This document shows, in pieces, positions 1 to 6,733 of a DNA stretch of 15,690 nucleotides. This DNA comes from Deltaproteobacteria bacterium UBA2221 (lineage in GTDB: Bacteria > Desulfobacterota > Syntrophorhabdia > Syntrophorhabdales > WCHB1-27). Each line of letters starts with the position of its first letter. The first letter of the stretch is position 1. The stretch is taken from contig DCUF01000002.1 in NCBI GenBank assembly GCA_002328485.1, positions 1 through 15,690 on the forward strand. The letters are read 5' to 3'. The position numbers and the translations under genes were made by a program. The notes below the pieces were generated by a model. The model was not told the DNA's origin, did no database searches, and saw only the letters and a list, made by a program, of their open reading frames with translations.

Positions 1-2898
1 GACTTCGACGGTGACCAGATGGCAGTCCATCTTCCGTTATCCATTGAGGCCCAGTCCGAGGCACGAATCCTGATGATGTCCACAAACAACATCCTCTCCC
101 CGGCCAACGGCCGGCCTATCATCGTTCCTACCCAGGATATCGTTCTCGGCCTCTACTATCTAACTATCGAGCGAAAGTATCGCCAGGGAGAGGGCAGGAT
201 CTTCTCGGACGCCGACGAGGTTCGCATAGCCCATGATGCCGGGGAAGTGGACCTCCATGCCCGCATCAAGGTCCGGATGGACGGACAACTGGTGGATACC
301 ACGCCCGGCAGGATCCTACTCTGGGAGGCAATCCCCCAGGTATTGCCCTTTTCGGTCATCAACCGGGTCATGGATAAGAAATCGATCGGGCAGGTGGTCG
401 ACATCTGTTATAGGCAAGGCGGAGAAAAGGCAACAGTCATCTTGTCCGACAGGCTAAAGGATATCGGCTTCTTCTACGCCACCATGGGGGGCATCTCCAT
501 ATCTATTGACGACATGAGGATACCGGAACGAAAGGAAGAGCTGATCAACAGGGCCTACGAAGAGGTCAAGGTCGTTCAGAACCAATACTCGGAAGGCCTC
601 ATAACCGACGGCGAGCGGTACAATAAGGTTATCGACATTTGGGCGGACGTAACCGAACGCATTGCCGATGAGTTGATGCGTGAGTTGGGCTCGGAGAAGG
701 TGGAGGTACCGGCAGTACCTATACCGGCCGGCTTCAAGCCCAAGGCCGTCACCAGCGCGTCGCAGAAGGCCACCGGTCAGGCGGTCGCAGTGCCCAAATA
801 CGAATACCAGAACAGCCTCAACCCCATGTTCATTATGGCCCATTCCGGCGCCCGTGGTAATGCCCAGCAGATTCGCCAGTTGGCCGGCATGAGGGGACTC
901 ATGGCCAAGCCGTCTGGAGAGATCATCGAGACGCCGATCACCAGTAATTTTCGGGAGGGTTTGACTGTCCTTCAGTACTTTATCTCCACCAGTGGAGCAC
1001 GAAAGGGCCTTGCCGATACGGCTCTTAAGACGGCGAACTCTGGTTATCTCACTCGCCGTCTTGTTGACGTCGCCCACGATGTGATTGTGAGCGAGCCCGA
1101 CTGTGGTACCTTTGATGGCATCGAGGTCACATCTCTCATAGAAGGCGGCGAGGTCATCGAACAACTGGGCACCAGGGTTCTGGGCAGGGTTTCTTTAGAA
1201 GACCTGAGGGATCCTGATGGAGAAATCATTGTCCGTCGCAACGAGGAGATTCGAGAAGAACACATAAAAAAGATCGACGAGGCGGGTTATGAAAAGGTTC
1301 GCATTCGCTCGGTCCTCACCTGCCGTTCAAAACGAGGGGTTTGCGTCCTTTGTTACGGCAGGGATCTTGCCAGAGGACGCCTCGTGAGCATCGGCGAGGC
1401 GGTGGGCATCATCGCAGCCCAATCCATCGGTGAGCCGGGCACGCAGCTCACCATGAGAACCTTCCACATCGGTGGCGCTGCGTCTCGTCGTATCGAGCAG
1501 TCGACCCTGGAGGCCCGGAACGAGGGATACGTAAAGTTTACAAACGTCAAGGTTGTCATGAACAAGGACGACCAGCCCGTTGTCATGAACAGGAACGGAG
1601 ATGTTTGCATCGTAGACGAGGCTGGACGCGAGCGGGAGAAATATCCTGTTATCTACGGAGCCAAACTGAGGGTCACCAATGGCCAAAGGGTCGAAGAAGG
1701 TCAGATCCTGGGCGAATGGGACCCGTACACGACGCCTATTCTTTCGGAGGTATCGGGTAAAATAAAATTCGGCGACATTGCCGAAGGCGTTACCATGCAG
1801 GAACGGGTGGACGAAGTAACAGGGCTCGCCTACAAGGTTGTCATCGAGCCACGAGACCCCGACTTGAGACCACGAATATCGATCAAGGACGAGAAAGGCA
1901 GGACCATAAACGTACCGGGAACATCCAGCCCGGCCCGCTACATCCTGCCTATCGGCGCACACATCATGGTCAATGAAGGCGATGAGATATTCGCCGGCGA
2001 TTCGGTAGCAAAGATGCCCCGAGAGACGACAAAGACGAAGGACATCACTGGAGGCTTACCGAGGGTCGCAGAGCTCTTCGAGGCAAGACGCCCAAAAGAA
2101 AGCGCAACGGTAAGCGAGATATCAGGTGCGGTATCCTTTGGGAAGCTTTCCAAGGGAAAAAGGGAAATTGTTGTTACCCCGGAACGGGGCGAAGCCAGGA
2201 AGTATACCATCCCCCGCGGCAAACACATTATTGTCCACGAAGGCGACTACGTGGATGCAGGCGAGGCCTTGATGGACGGGCCCGTCAACCCTCACGACGT
2301 ATTGCGCATCCTGGGCATTAAGGAACTCGCCCGATACCTTGTTGATGAAATCCAGGAAGTCTACCAGCTTCAGGGCGTCAAGCTCAATGACAAGCATATC
2401 GAGACTATTGTTCGACAGATGTTGAAACGGGTACGCATAAAAGAGGTCGGTGACACCAACTTTATCATCGATGAGCCCGTTGAGTGGTGGGTTTTCGAGG
2501 AAGAGAATAGAAAGGCCATTGAAAAGGGTGGCCAACCCGCAACGGCGGAGCCCCTTTTCCTGGGCATAACCAAGGCGTCTCTGATTACAGAGAGCTTTAT
2601 ATCGGCCGCCAGCTTCCAGGATACGACCAAGGTTCTCACCCAGGCGGCTATTGAAGGCAGGGTGGACTATCTGCGCGGCTTAAAGGAAAACGTCATCATG
2701 GGCAGGATCGTTCCAGCCGGAACCGGCTTCTCAAAGTATCGCAATTTTGAGATGGCCACCACTGACAAAGGGGAGGAACTTACCCCTCCATCGGAGCAGG
2801 AAGAACAACTCGAACCGCCCACCGAATCGATGGATCTCCTTGATGAATCGAATGGGTCGGATGGGCCAGATGAAGAATTAGCGGGGCCCGCTTCGTAG
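1..2898 (+). CDS. rpoC: DNA-directed RNA polymerase subunit beta' (3' part, start lies before the window)
   Basis: Largest subunit of RNA polymerase. It holds the catalytic magnesium and, with beta, forms the active-site cleft. The open frame enters at base 1 with DFDGDQMAVH, so the three magnesium-binding Asp residues are codons 1, 3 and 5 of the visible part. Counting from there, the bridge helix starts near residue 331 (SGARKGLADTALKTANSGYL) and the trigger loop near 465 (GEAVGIIAAQSIGEPGTQLT). The second zinc site is made of the Cys in EPDCGT plus the three Cys of TCRSKRGVCVLC. After the trigger-loop start there is a long beta-rich insertion of the proteobacterial kind, then the conserved KDITGGLPRVAELFEARRPK stretch. 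About 965 residues are visible, fitting a full protein near 1400. Two details stand out: a Pro/Ala/Lys-rich linker at about residues 231-267 and an acidic, Ser/Pro-rich C-terminal tail of about 45 residues. The stop is TAG at 2896-2898. The last 21 bases overlap the end of cpoB on the other strand. Confidence 0.98.
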   Translation, partial: DFDGDQMAVHLPLSIEAQSEARILMMSTNNILSPANGRPIIVPTQDIVLGLYYLTIERKYRQGEGRIFSDADEVRIAHDAGEVDLHARIKVRMDGQLVDTTPGRILLWEAIPQVLPFSVINRVMDKKSIGQVVDICYRQGGEKATVILSDRLKDIGFFYATMGGISISIDDMRIPERKEELINRAYEEVKVVQNQYSEGLITDGERYNKVIDIWADVTERIADELMRELGSEKVEVPAVPIPAGFKPKAVTSASQKATGQAVAVPKYEYQNSLNPMFIMAHSGARGNAQQIRQLAGMRGLMAKPSGEIIETPITSNFREGLTVLQYFISTSGARKGLADTALKTANSGYLTRRLVDVAHDVIVSEPDCGTFDGIEVTSLIEGGEVIEQLGTRVLGRVSLEDLRDPDGEIIVRRNEEIREEHIKKIDEAGYEKVRIRSVLTCRSKRGVCVLCYGRDLARGRLVSIGEAVGIIAAQSIGEPGTQLTMRTFHIGGAASRRIEQSTLEARNEGYVKFTNVKVVMNKDDQPVVMNRNGDVCIVDEAGREREKYPVIYGAKLRVTNGQRVEEGQILGEWDPYTTPILSEVSGKIKFGDIAEGVTMQERVDEVTGLAYKVVIEPRDPDLRPRISIKDEKGRTINVPGTSSPARYILPIGAHIMVNEGDEIFAGDSVAKMPRETTKTKDITGGLPRVAELFEARRPKESATVSEISGAVSFGKLSKGKREIVVTPERGEARKYTIPRGKHIIVHEGDYVDAGEALMDGPVNPHDVLRILGIKELARYLVDEIQEVYQLQGVKLNDKHIETIVRQMLKRVRIKEVGDTNFIIDEPVEWWVFEEENRKAIEKGGQPATAEPLFLGITKASLITESFISAASFQDTTKVLTQAAIEGRVDYLRGLKENVIMGRIVPAGTGFSKYRNFEMATTDKGEELTPPSEQEEQLEPPTESMDLLDESNGSDGPDEELAGPAS

Positions 2899-3636
2899 AG
2901 AGCGTTCTGCCAAACGGGCTTCTTCGCTTTTGGGATAAACCTCCACAATCCTTTTCAAAAGGATTGTGGAGGTTTTTTTATCGCCTGTTGCACCAAACGC
3001 GTCTGCTTGGCGCAAAAGGGCCTTCGCAGCCCTGTCGCTGTTGGGGTATTTATCCAGAAACTCCTGGAAATATACGATAGCCTTTGCGTAGTCCTTGAGA
3101 CTCATGGCGCTTTCGCCCATCCAATACCGGGCATTGGCCGCGAGCGGGCTGTCGGGGTGCTGTTTGATGAAGTCAGAAAAGCCCTGCAGCGCCTCCTTGT
3201 GTCGGCCCTTTCGAAAAGATTCGAAGGCCTCCTTGTAGGACTCCTCAGGGCTACCTCTCAGGGGTCGCTCGCTCTCCCCGGCTTCGCGCGCCGTGTCGCC
3301 GCCATTCACGGAGGAACCCCTTCTCAGGTCTCTGAGATGCCCCTTCGTCTCATCCCAGTAGGCCTTAAGCTGGGAGTCGAGCTCATCCACGTGTCCCAAG
3401 ATCTTCTTTATGGTTTCGTCCCGGTTTTCGAGAGATGCCGACAGGTCAGCGAGCTGTTTTCGCAGATCGTCATTGCTCTTCTCGATCCTCGCCAGACGGC
3501 TGTCGGTCTTCTCTCTGTAGCTCCCGAACTCACCGTAAACGGAGGTCACATCCCCCCGTATCTGCCCAACCTCCTGGGTTGAGGCGCATCCAACCGTGGC
3601 CAAAAGGGCGCAAAGCACGAGAGATTTGTATTTCAT
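2878..3636 (-). CDS. cpoB: CpoB/YbgF-type tol-pal system protein
   Basis: A periplasmic partner of the Tol-Pal complex. In E. coli, CpoB links outer-membrane constriction by Tol-Pal with peptidoglycan synthesis by PBP1B. This 252-residue protein has a hydrophobic leader ending at Cys17 (LLATVGC). That resembles a lipobox, although Thr at -3 is unusual, so lipid attachment is uncertain; the E. coli protein is soluble. Residues about 28-98 look like a coiled coil (trimerisation region), followed by a Gly/Arg/Glu-rich linker. Three TPR-like repeats span about 128-250, with typical lines such as EALQGFSDFIKQHPDSPLAANARYWMGES. The start is ATG at 3636, preceded by a strong AGGGGAGG ribosome site four bases upstream. 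It follows pal on the same strand after 127 bases, matching the tolB-pal-cpoB order of other Gram-negatives. Its 3' end overlaps rpoC convergently and carries the rpoC terminator. Confidence 0.92.
   Translation of the reverse strand: MKYKSLVLCALLATVGCASTQEVGQIRGDVTSVYGEFGSYREKTDSRLARIEKSNDDLRKQLADLSASLENRDETIKKILGHVDELDSQLKAYWDETKGHLRDLRRGSSVNGGDTAREAGESERPLRGSPEESYKEAFESFRKGRHKEALQGFSDFIKQHPDSPLAANARYWMGESAMSLKDYAKAIVYFQEFLDKYPNSDRAAKALLRQADAFGATGDKKTSTILLKRIVEVYPKSEEARLAERSLRSGPR
2938..2979 (+). terminator. Intrinsic terminator of the rpoC transcript, lying inside the cpoB coding sequence
   Basis: A perfect inverted repeat: left arm AACCTCCACAATCCTTTT (2938-2955), one central C, right arm 2957-2974, followed by a run of seven T (2973-2979). 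In practice the inner bases form the loop and a stem of about 14 bp remains. It lies 39 bases after the rpoC stop on the + strand, the right place to end the rpoC transcript. The same bases are codons of cpoB on the minus strand (T-S-T-I-L-L-K-R-I-V-E-V). On the minus strand only three T follow the hairpin, so it should act mainly in the + direction. Confidence 0.93.
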
Positions 3637-3670
3637 AGATCCTCCCCTGGAAACAAAAAAAGTGCAAATC

Positions 3671-3758
3671 GTGAAGTGGCGAAATGGTCAAATAGGAAAA
3701 CCAATGAGTATTTAGGCAATTCTCCCCATTTTTCAATTTTACTATTTTGCCATTCTGC
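3671..3758. repeat. Opposed arrays of degenerate 8-bp units between pal and cpoB
   Basis: On the + strand three units in register read GTGAAGTG, GCGAAATG, GTCAAATA (3671-3694). On the minus strand four units read GCAGAATG, GCAAAATA, GTAAAATT, GAAAAATG (3758 down to 3727). Both arrays fit a loose consensus GYRAAATR and face each other. As a result 3678-3695 and 3742-3759 form an imperfect inverted repeat (14 of 18 matching) with a 46-base spacer. The element fills nearly the whole gap between the pal stop and the cpoB start. No gene is visible in it. It could fold in the mRNA between the two genes; its function is unknown. Confidence 0.6.
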
Positions 3759-3763
3759 CTTCT

Positions 3764-4366
3764 CTACTCGATTATCATGTGGGCTCGTCTGTTCTTGGCC
3801 CACGCCTCTTCGGTGCGCCCCGGGGCGATGGGGGTCTCCTTGCCGTAGGAGATTGTCTTGATGCGGCCCCTGTCCACCCCTAAGGTGCGCAGGTACTCTC
3901 TGACGGCCTCTGCCCGCTTCTGTCCCAGTGCCATGTTGTACTCAATGGATCCCCGTTCGTCGCAATGGCCCTCAATCGTCACGCTGCTCCGCTTGTTCTC
4001 CTTCAGCCAATTCCCAAGGTCTCTCAGAGCCGGCAGGTCATCGCCCTTGAGGGCGTAGCTGTCAAAATCGAAGTAGATGTCCCTTACGAGGCGGTTCATT
4101 GTCGTCGAGCCCTCAGAATGCCCCTCAGCGCCGGAGATATCCTCCTCGGTGACTGCGCCCCTACCTTCTCCGCCCCAGCGCCCAGGCTCAATCGATCCAG
4201 CGTTACGGTCTTGTGCCTCTTGCCTCTCCAGGGCGGCCCTCTCGGCCACGGGCATGTAGACCTGCTTGGATGCACAGGACGCCATCAAAAGACAGAGGGG
4301 AAGCAAAAGACACGGTGGCAGCCATAGAGCACGGACTGCCCACGATTTGACGCATGTATTCGGCAT
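3764..4366 (-). CDS. pal: Peptidoglycan-associated lipoprotein Pal
   Basis: Outer-membrane lipoprotein that binds the diaminopimelate peptide of peptidoglycan and TolB, helping the outer membrane follow the septum during division. I chose ATG at 4366 (200 residues) because GGAGG lies just upstream and the protein then begins with a positively charged N-region, a hydrophobic leader and Cys31 (CLLMASC, a lipobox with Met at -3). A longer in-frame ATG at 4489 would put about 40 hydrophilic residues before the signal and overlap tolB, so I reject it. Residues about 35-90 are a charged, Gly/Glu-rich linker. The OmpA-like domain covers about 94-200, with IYFDFDSYAL, IEGHCDERGSIEYNMALG and RAEAVREYL. 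Asp136 and Arg151 sit where the peptidoglycan-binding Asp and Arg of this family lie. It is 55 bases after tolB on the same strand and is probably co-transcribed. Confidence 0.96.
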   Translation of the reverse strand: MPNTCVKSWAVRALWLPPCLLLPLCLLMASCASKQVYMPVAERAALERQEAQDRNAGSIEPGRWGGEGRGAVTEEDISGAEGHSEGSTTMNRLVRDIYFDFDSYALKGDDLPALRDLGNWLKENKRSSVTIEGHCDERGSIEYNMALGQKRAEAVREYLRTLGVDRGRIKTISYGKETPIAPGRTEEAWAKNRRAHMIIE

Positions 4367-4421
4367 ATTCCCCTCCGCGTTTTGCCTCTTTTCTCTCCTT
4401 GGATACCTCACCTGTGACCTC

Positions 4422-5702
4422 CTACTGAAAAAATGACGGCTGGCCTTCTTCGGAACCGGTAAAATTGAGTAGTCTCTTGTTGTCCCCATTCAGGAGCATG
4501 AGGCGAATGCTGCCCTTCCCGCCATTCTTAGAGGAATAGACGATGTATCGCCCACACGACGAGAACCGGGGCGAATCATTGATGCCTCCGTTCGTCAGCG
4601 CTCTCTGCTCGGAGCCGTCCATCTTCATGACGCAGATCTCGAAGGACCCCCCCATTCTTGAGACAAAGGCAATGAGATCGCCTTTGGGCGAAACGACGGG
4701 GGAGGTATTGTAGGCGCCTGAACGGGATAAACGGCGGATCTCCCCGTTGCCCAGATCTTTCGCGAAAATCTGGGCAGAGCCGTACATGTCCGATACAAAA
4801 ATCACCTTCTTGCCGTCTTTGGTGAACGATGGCGACGTAAGTATGCCGTCCTTTCTCAAAATCAACCGGCGTTCCTTCGTTTCCACATTATCACAATAGA
4901 TCGTCGAGTACTTGCCCGAGACGTGGGCATAGGCAATCCTCTTTGAATCCACCCATGTCACCCCGTTCTTCATGCCCTCCTCCCTATTGACCCAGACTTC
5001 TCTGCCCCGTTGAACATCAACGACATAGAGATGGGGGCTGCCTTCCCTATAGGAGGTGAAGGCCAGGTATCTGCCATCGGGCGAAAGAGCGGGGGACACC
5101 ATGAGGCGGTTGTAACTGGTCAGCCGATGCATCTCCGAGCCGTCCAGGGAGGCGATAAAAGCATCCCTGCTCCGACCACCTCCTGAAATGAAGAGGATTT
5201 TCGAGTTCATGATCCCCTTTTCCCCCGTTATTGCCAGCACGATGTCGTCAGCCAGGCGATTGATAATCTTCCGCCACTCGTCCTGCCCACCCTTATATTT
5301 CTTTGCAAAAAGAAGCATCCCGTCTGAGGAGTCATAGAGAAAGGCATCGAGGGACAATCCATCCGCGTTCTGCTGCAGATTCCCTTTGCAGATGAGGTCG
5401 ATGCCGAGAGATCTCCATCCTTCAAACCGTATATCTTTCCGCTCCAGGCCTTCACTCCTCAGTTCAGCGTCAATGACGGATGAAGGGGCCACGATCAAAA
5501 ATCCCGACAGATCGAGCCCTTTGTCAAGCAGCTGCTTCATGGCCGACTGGGTCGTGGCGGGTGCGGTATCGCCCTTAAAGGGCGGTGTGGCAATAGTGAT
5601 CTTCTTATATGACTGGCCGAAGACATCCAGATAGACCCTGGCTTCGGCCTGACTAGCGGCAAAGAATAGGCAGACCGTTAGGGCTAGTACGCTGAATTTC
5701 AT
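4422..5702 (-). CDS. tolB: Tol-Pal system beta-propeller protein TolB
   Basis: Periplasmic protein that shuttles between Pal and the inner-membrane TolQRA motor. The 426-residue length is normal for the family. It starts with a Sec signal peptide (MKFSVLALTVCLFFAASQAEA, read in two parts: charged Lys2 then a hydrophobic core), with likely cleavage after Ala21 to give RVYLDVFGQ. An N-terminal alpha/beta domain covers about 22-160. A WD40-like propeller follows with repeats recognisable by their S-x-D/G-G-x-x-I/L-x-F/Y motif: ALSPDGRYLAFTS, SFTKDGKKVIFVSD, VVSPKGDLIAFVS and RFSSCGRYIVYSS. I prefer ATG 5702 because GGAG lies eight bases upstream. The in-frame ATG at 5720 lacks such a site and would add six charged residues. 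The gene starts inside the 3' end of the LysR gene (50-bp overlap, different frame) and is followed by pal. tolQ, tolR and tolA are not seen. Confidence 0.95.
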   Translation of the reverse strand: MKFSVLALTVCLFFAASQAEARVYLDVFGQSYKKITIATPPFKGDTAPATTQSAMKQLLDKGLDLSGFLIVAPSSVIDAELRSEGLERKDIRFEGWRSLGIDLICKGNLQQNADGLSLDAFLYDSSDGMLLFAKKYKGGQDEWRKIINRLADDIVLAITGEKGIMNSKILFISGGGRSRDAFIASLDGSEMHRLTSYNRLMVSPALSPDGRYLAFTSYREGSPHLYVVDVQRGREVWVNREEGMKNGVTWVDSKRIAYAHVSGKYSTIYCDNVETKERRLILRKDGILTSPSFTKDGKKVIFVSDMYGSAQIFAKDLGNGEIRRLSRSGAYNTSPVVSPKGDLIAFVSRMGGSFEICVMKMDGSEQRALTNGGINDSPRFSSCGRYIVYSSKNGGKGSIRLMLLNGDNKRLLNFTGSEEGQPSFFQ

Positions 5703-6588
5703 CTTTTTTTCTCCAAACATCCATGGTTTTCAGGAGCGCTTCAACCTGCGGCGACAGGCTCCTTCCCTTCTTTGTAATAACGTAGAACGTCCTCTTCACG
5801 GGCTGCAAGCCATCCACCTGGAGGACCTGCAACTGACCGGAGCTTACCTCTGCCTTGATAGCGCGGTTCGACATGTAGGAGCATCCCATGCCACCTTTCA
5901 CAGCCTCCTTCACTGCCTCTACATCACCCAACTCGGCAACCACCCTGAGAGAGCCGGCGGGAAACCCCTTTTTCTTCAGGACCGCCTCGAAACAGCGCCG
6001 GGTTCCTGAGCCGGGCTCTCGCACAACCAGAGGAAGCGTTTTCAATTCTTCGATTGACATGGTATTGGGAAACGTGGCGGGGGCAATCAGGACAATCAGG
6101 TCGTTCAGAAAGGATTTGTAGACCACCTTCCCCGAGTCTTCCTTCGCGCCGACGAACCCGAGGTCGAGGGTTCCATCCAACACGCCGGCAACGGTCTTCG
6201 CGCTGTCTGATATGACGAGGGAAAGCTCCACGCCCTCATATTGCTCCCGATAGAGCTTGAGCACCTGGGGCAGCACGTACACACCAGGGATGCTGCTCGC
6301 ACCTATACGAAGGGCCCCACCCTTAAGCCCGCGGTGGGCGGCCACCGCCTCTATGGCCTCCTTCTGAATCGCCAGCAACTCCCGTGCGTAGCGATAGAGG
6401 ATTTCGCCTGCCCTCGTAAGCTCAACGCTCCTTTTTGTCCTGTCAATCAGCCGAATCTTGAAAAACTGTTCCAGATCTATGATCTGCTTGCTCACCGTTG
6501 GCTGGGTCAGATACAACTCCTCCGATGCCTTGGTAAAGCTTTTTAAATCGATGATTTTCACGAAGGTTTCGAGGTGCTTTAGGTTCAC
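5653..6588 (-). CDS. LysR-family transcriptional regulator (CysB/CysL-like)
   Basis: DNA-binding regulator of 311 residues. The winged helix-turn-helix is at residues about 3-62 (LETFVKIIDLKSFTKASEEL, LTQPTVSKQIIDLEQFF, RLIDRTKRSVELTRAGE), and a two-lobed periplasmic-binding-like effector domain covers about 88-295 (GALRIGASSIPGVYVLP, REPGSGTRRCFEAVLKKKG). The effector domain resembles regulators of the CysB/CysL/CbbR branch, but the ligand cannot be told. Translation starts at GTG 6588. The codon just before it is an in-frame TAG, so no longer start is possible, and the protein then begins as LysR proteins usually do. No good ribosome site is visible. The C-terminus continues about 16 residues past the usual end into the tolB start region. 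It is divergent from glgB and upstream of tolB, so it might control either or itself; this is inference. Confidence 0.93.
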   Translation of the reverse strand: MNLKHLETFVKIIDLKSFTKASEELYLTQPTVSKQIIDLEQFFKIRLIDRTKRSVELTRAGEILYRYARELLAIQKEAIEAVAAHRGLKGGALRIGASSIPGVYVLPQVLKLYREQYEGVELSLVISDSAKTVAGVLDGTLDLGFVGAKEDSGKVVYKSFLNDLIVLIAPATFPNTMSIEELKTLPLVVREPGSGTRRCFEAVLKKKGFPAGSLRVVAELGDVEAVKEAVKGGMGCSYMSNRAIKAEVSSGQLQVLQVDGLQPVKRTFYVITKKGRSLSPQVEALLKTMDVWRKKDEIQRTSPNGLPILCR

Positions 6589-6593
6589 CTAAA
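6578..6593. promoter_or_regulatory. Inverted repeat over the LysR start codon, possible operator
   Basis: TTTAGG-TTCA-CCTAAA is a perfect 6-bp inverted repeat with a 4-base spacer. It spans the GTG start and the expected transcription start of the candidate promoter just upstream. LysR proteins commonly bind imperfect palindromes containing T-N11-A near their own promoter. Here the nearest spacings are T-N10-A and T-N12-A, so it is not a textbook LysR box. It could be an autoregulatory site or chance. Confidence 0.35.
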
Positions 6594-6594
6594 C

Positions 6595-6623
6595 ATAGTA
6601 CCTATCTGAGCAAGGTAATTCAA
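6595..6623 (-). promoter_or_regulatory. Candidate sigma70-type promoter for the LysR-tolB-pal-cpoB unit
   Basis: On the minus strand TTGAAT (6623-6618) is followed after exactly 17 bases by TACTAT (6600-6595), matching the -35 and -10 consensus at 4 of 6 bases each. Only six bases separate the -10 box from the GTG start codon, so transcription would begin at or next to the GTG and give a leaderless message. This agrees with the missing ribosome site. Support is by pattern only. Confidence 0.45.
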
Positions 6624-6733
6624 ATAGTTTAGGGTATTCCCGCGAGAAATGAAGGCACCTTGGCTTGCGAAAGATCATGAAAAGCGTTACTTTGTAGAAA
6701 AGACGCCAGCCTACAGATGTTTTGGAGCAATAG

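Noticed and set aside
454..1164. 236-codon open frame on the minus strand inside rpoC
   Set aside because: Antisense shadow of highly conserved beta' sequence with the bridge helix on the other strand.
3007..3582. 191-codon open frame on the + strand opposite cpoB
   Set aside because: CpoB has a signal peptide, ribosome site, TPR pattern and operon context; the opposite frame has none and starts right after the rpoC terminator.
4367..4489. Longer Pal start at ATG 4489
   Set aside because: It would place about 40 charged residues before the lipoprotein signal and overlap tolB; ATG 4366 has GGAGG and a proper leader.
6665..6700. Promoter for glgB with TTGCGA and TACTTT spaced 17 bases
   Set aside because: Only 4 of 6 and 3 of 6 matches to consensus; too weak to call in a region of this composition.
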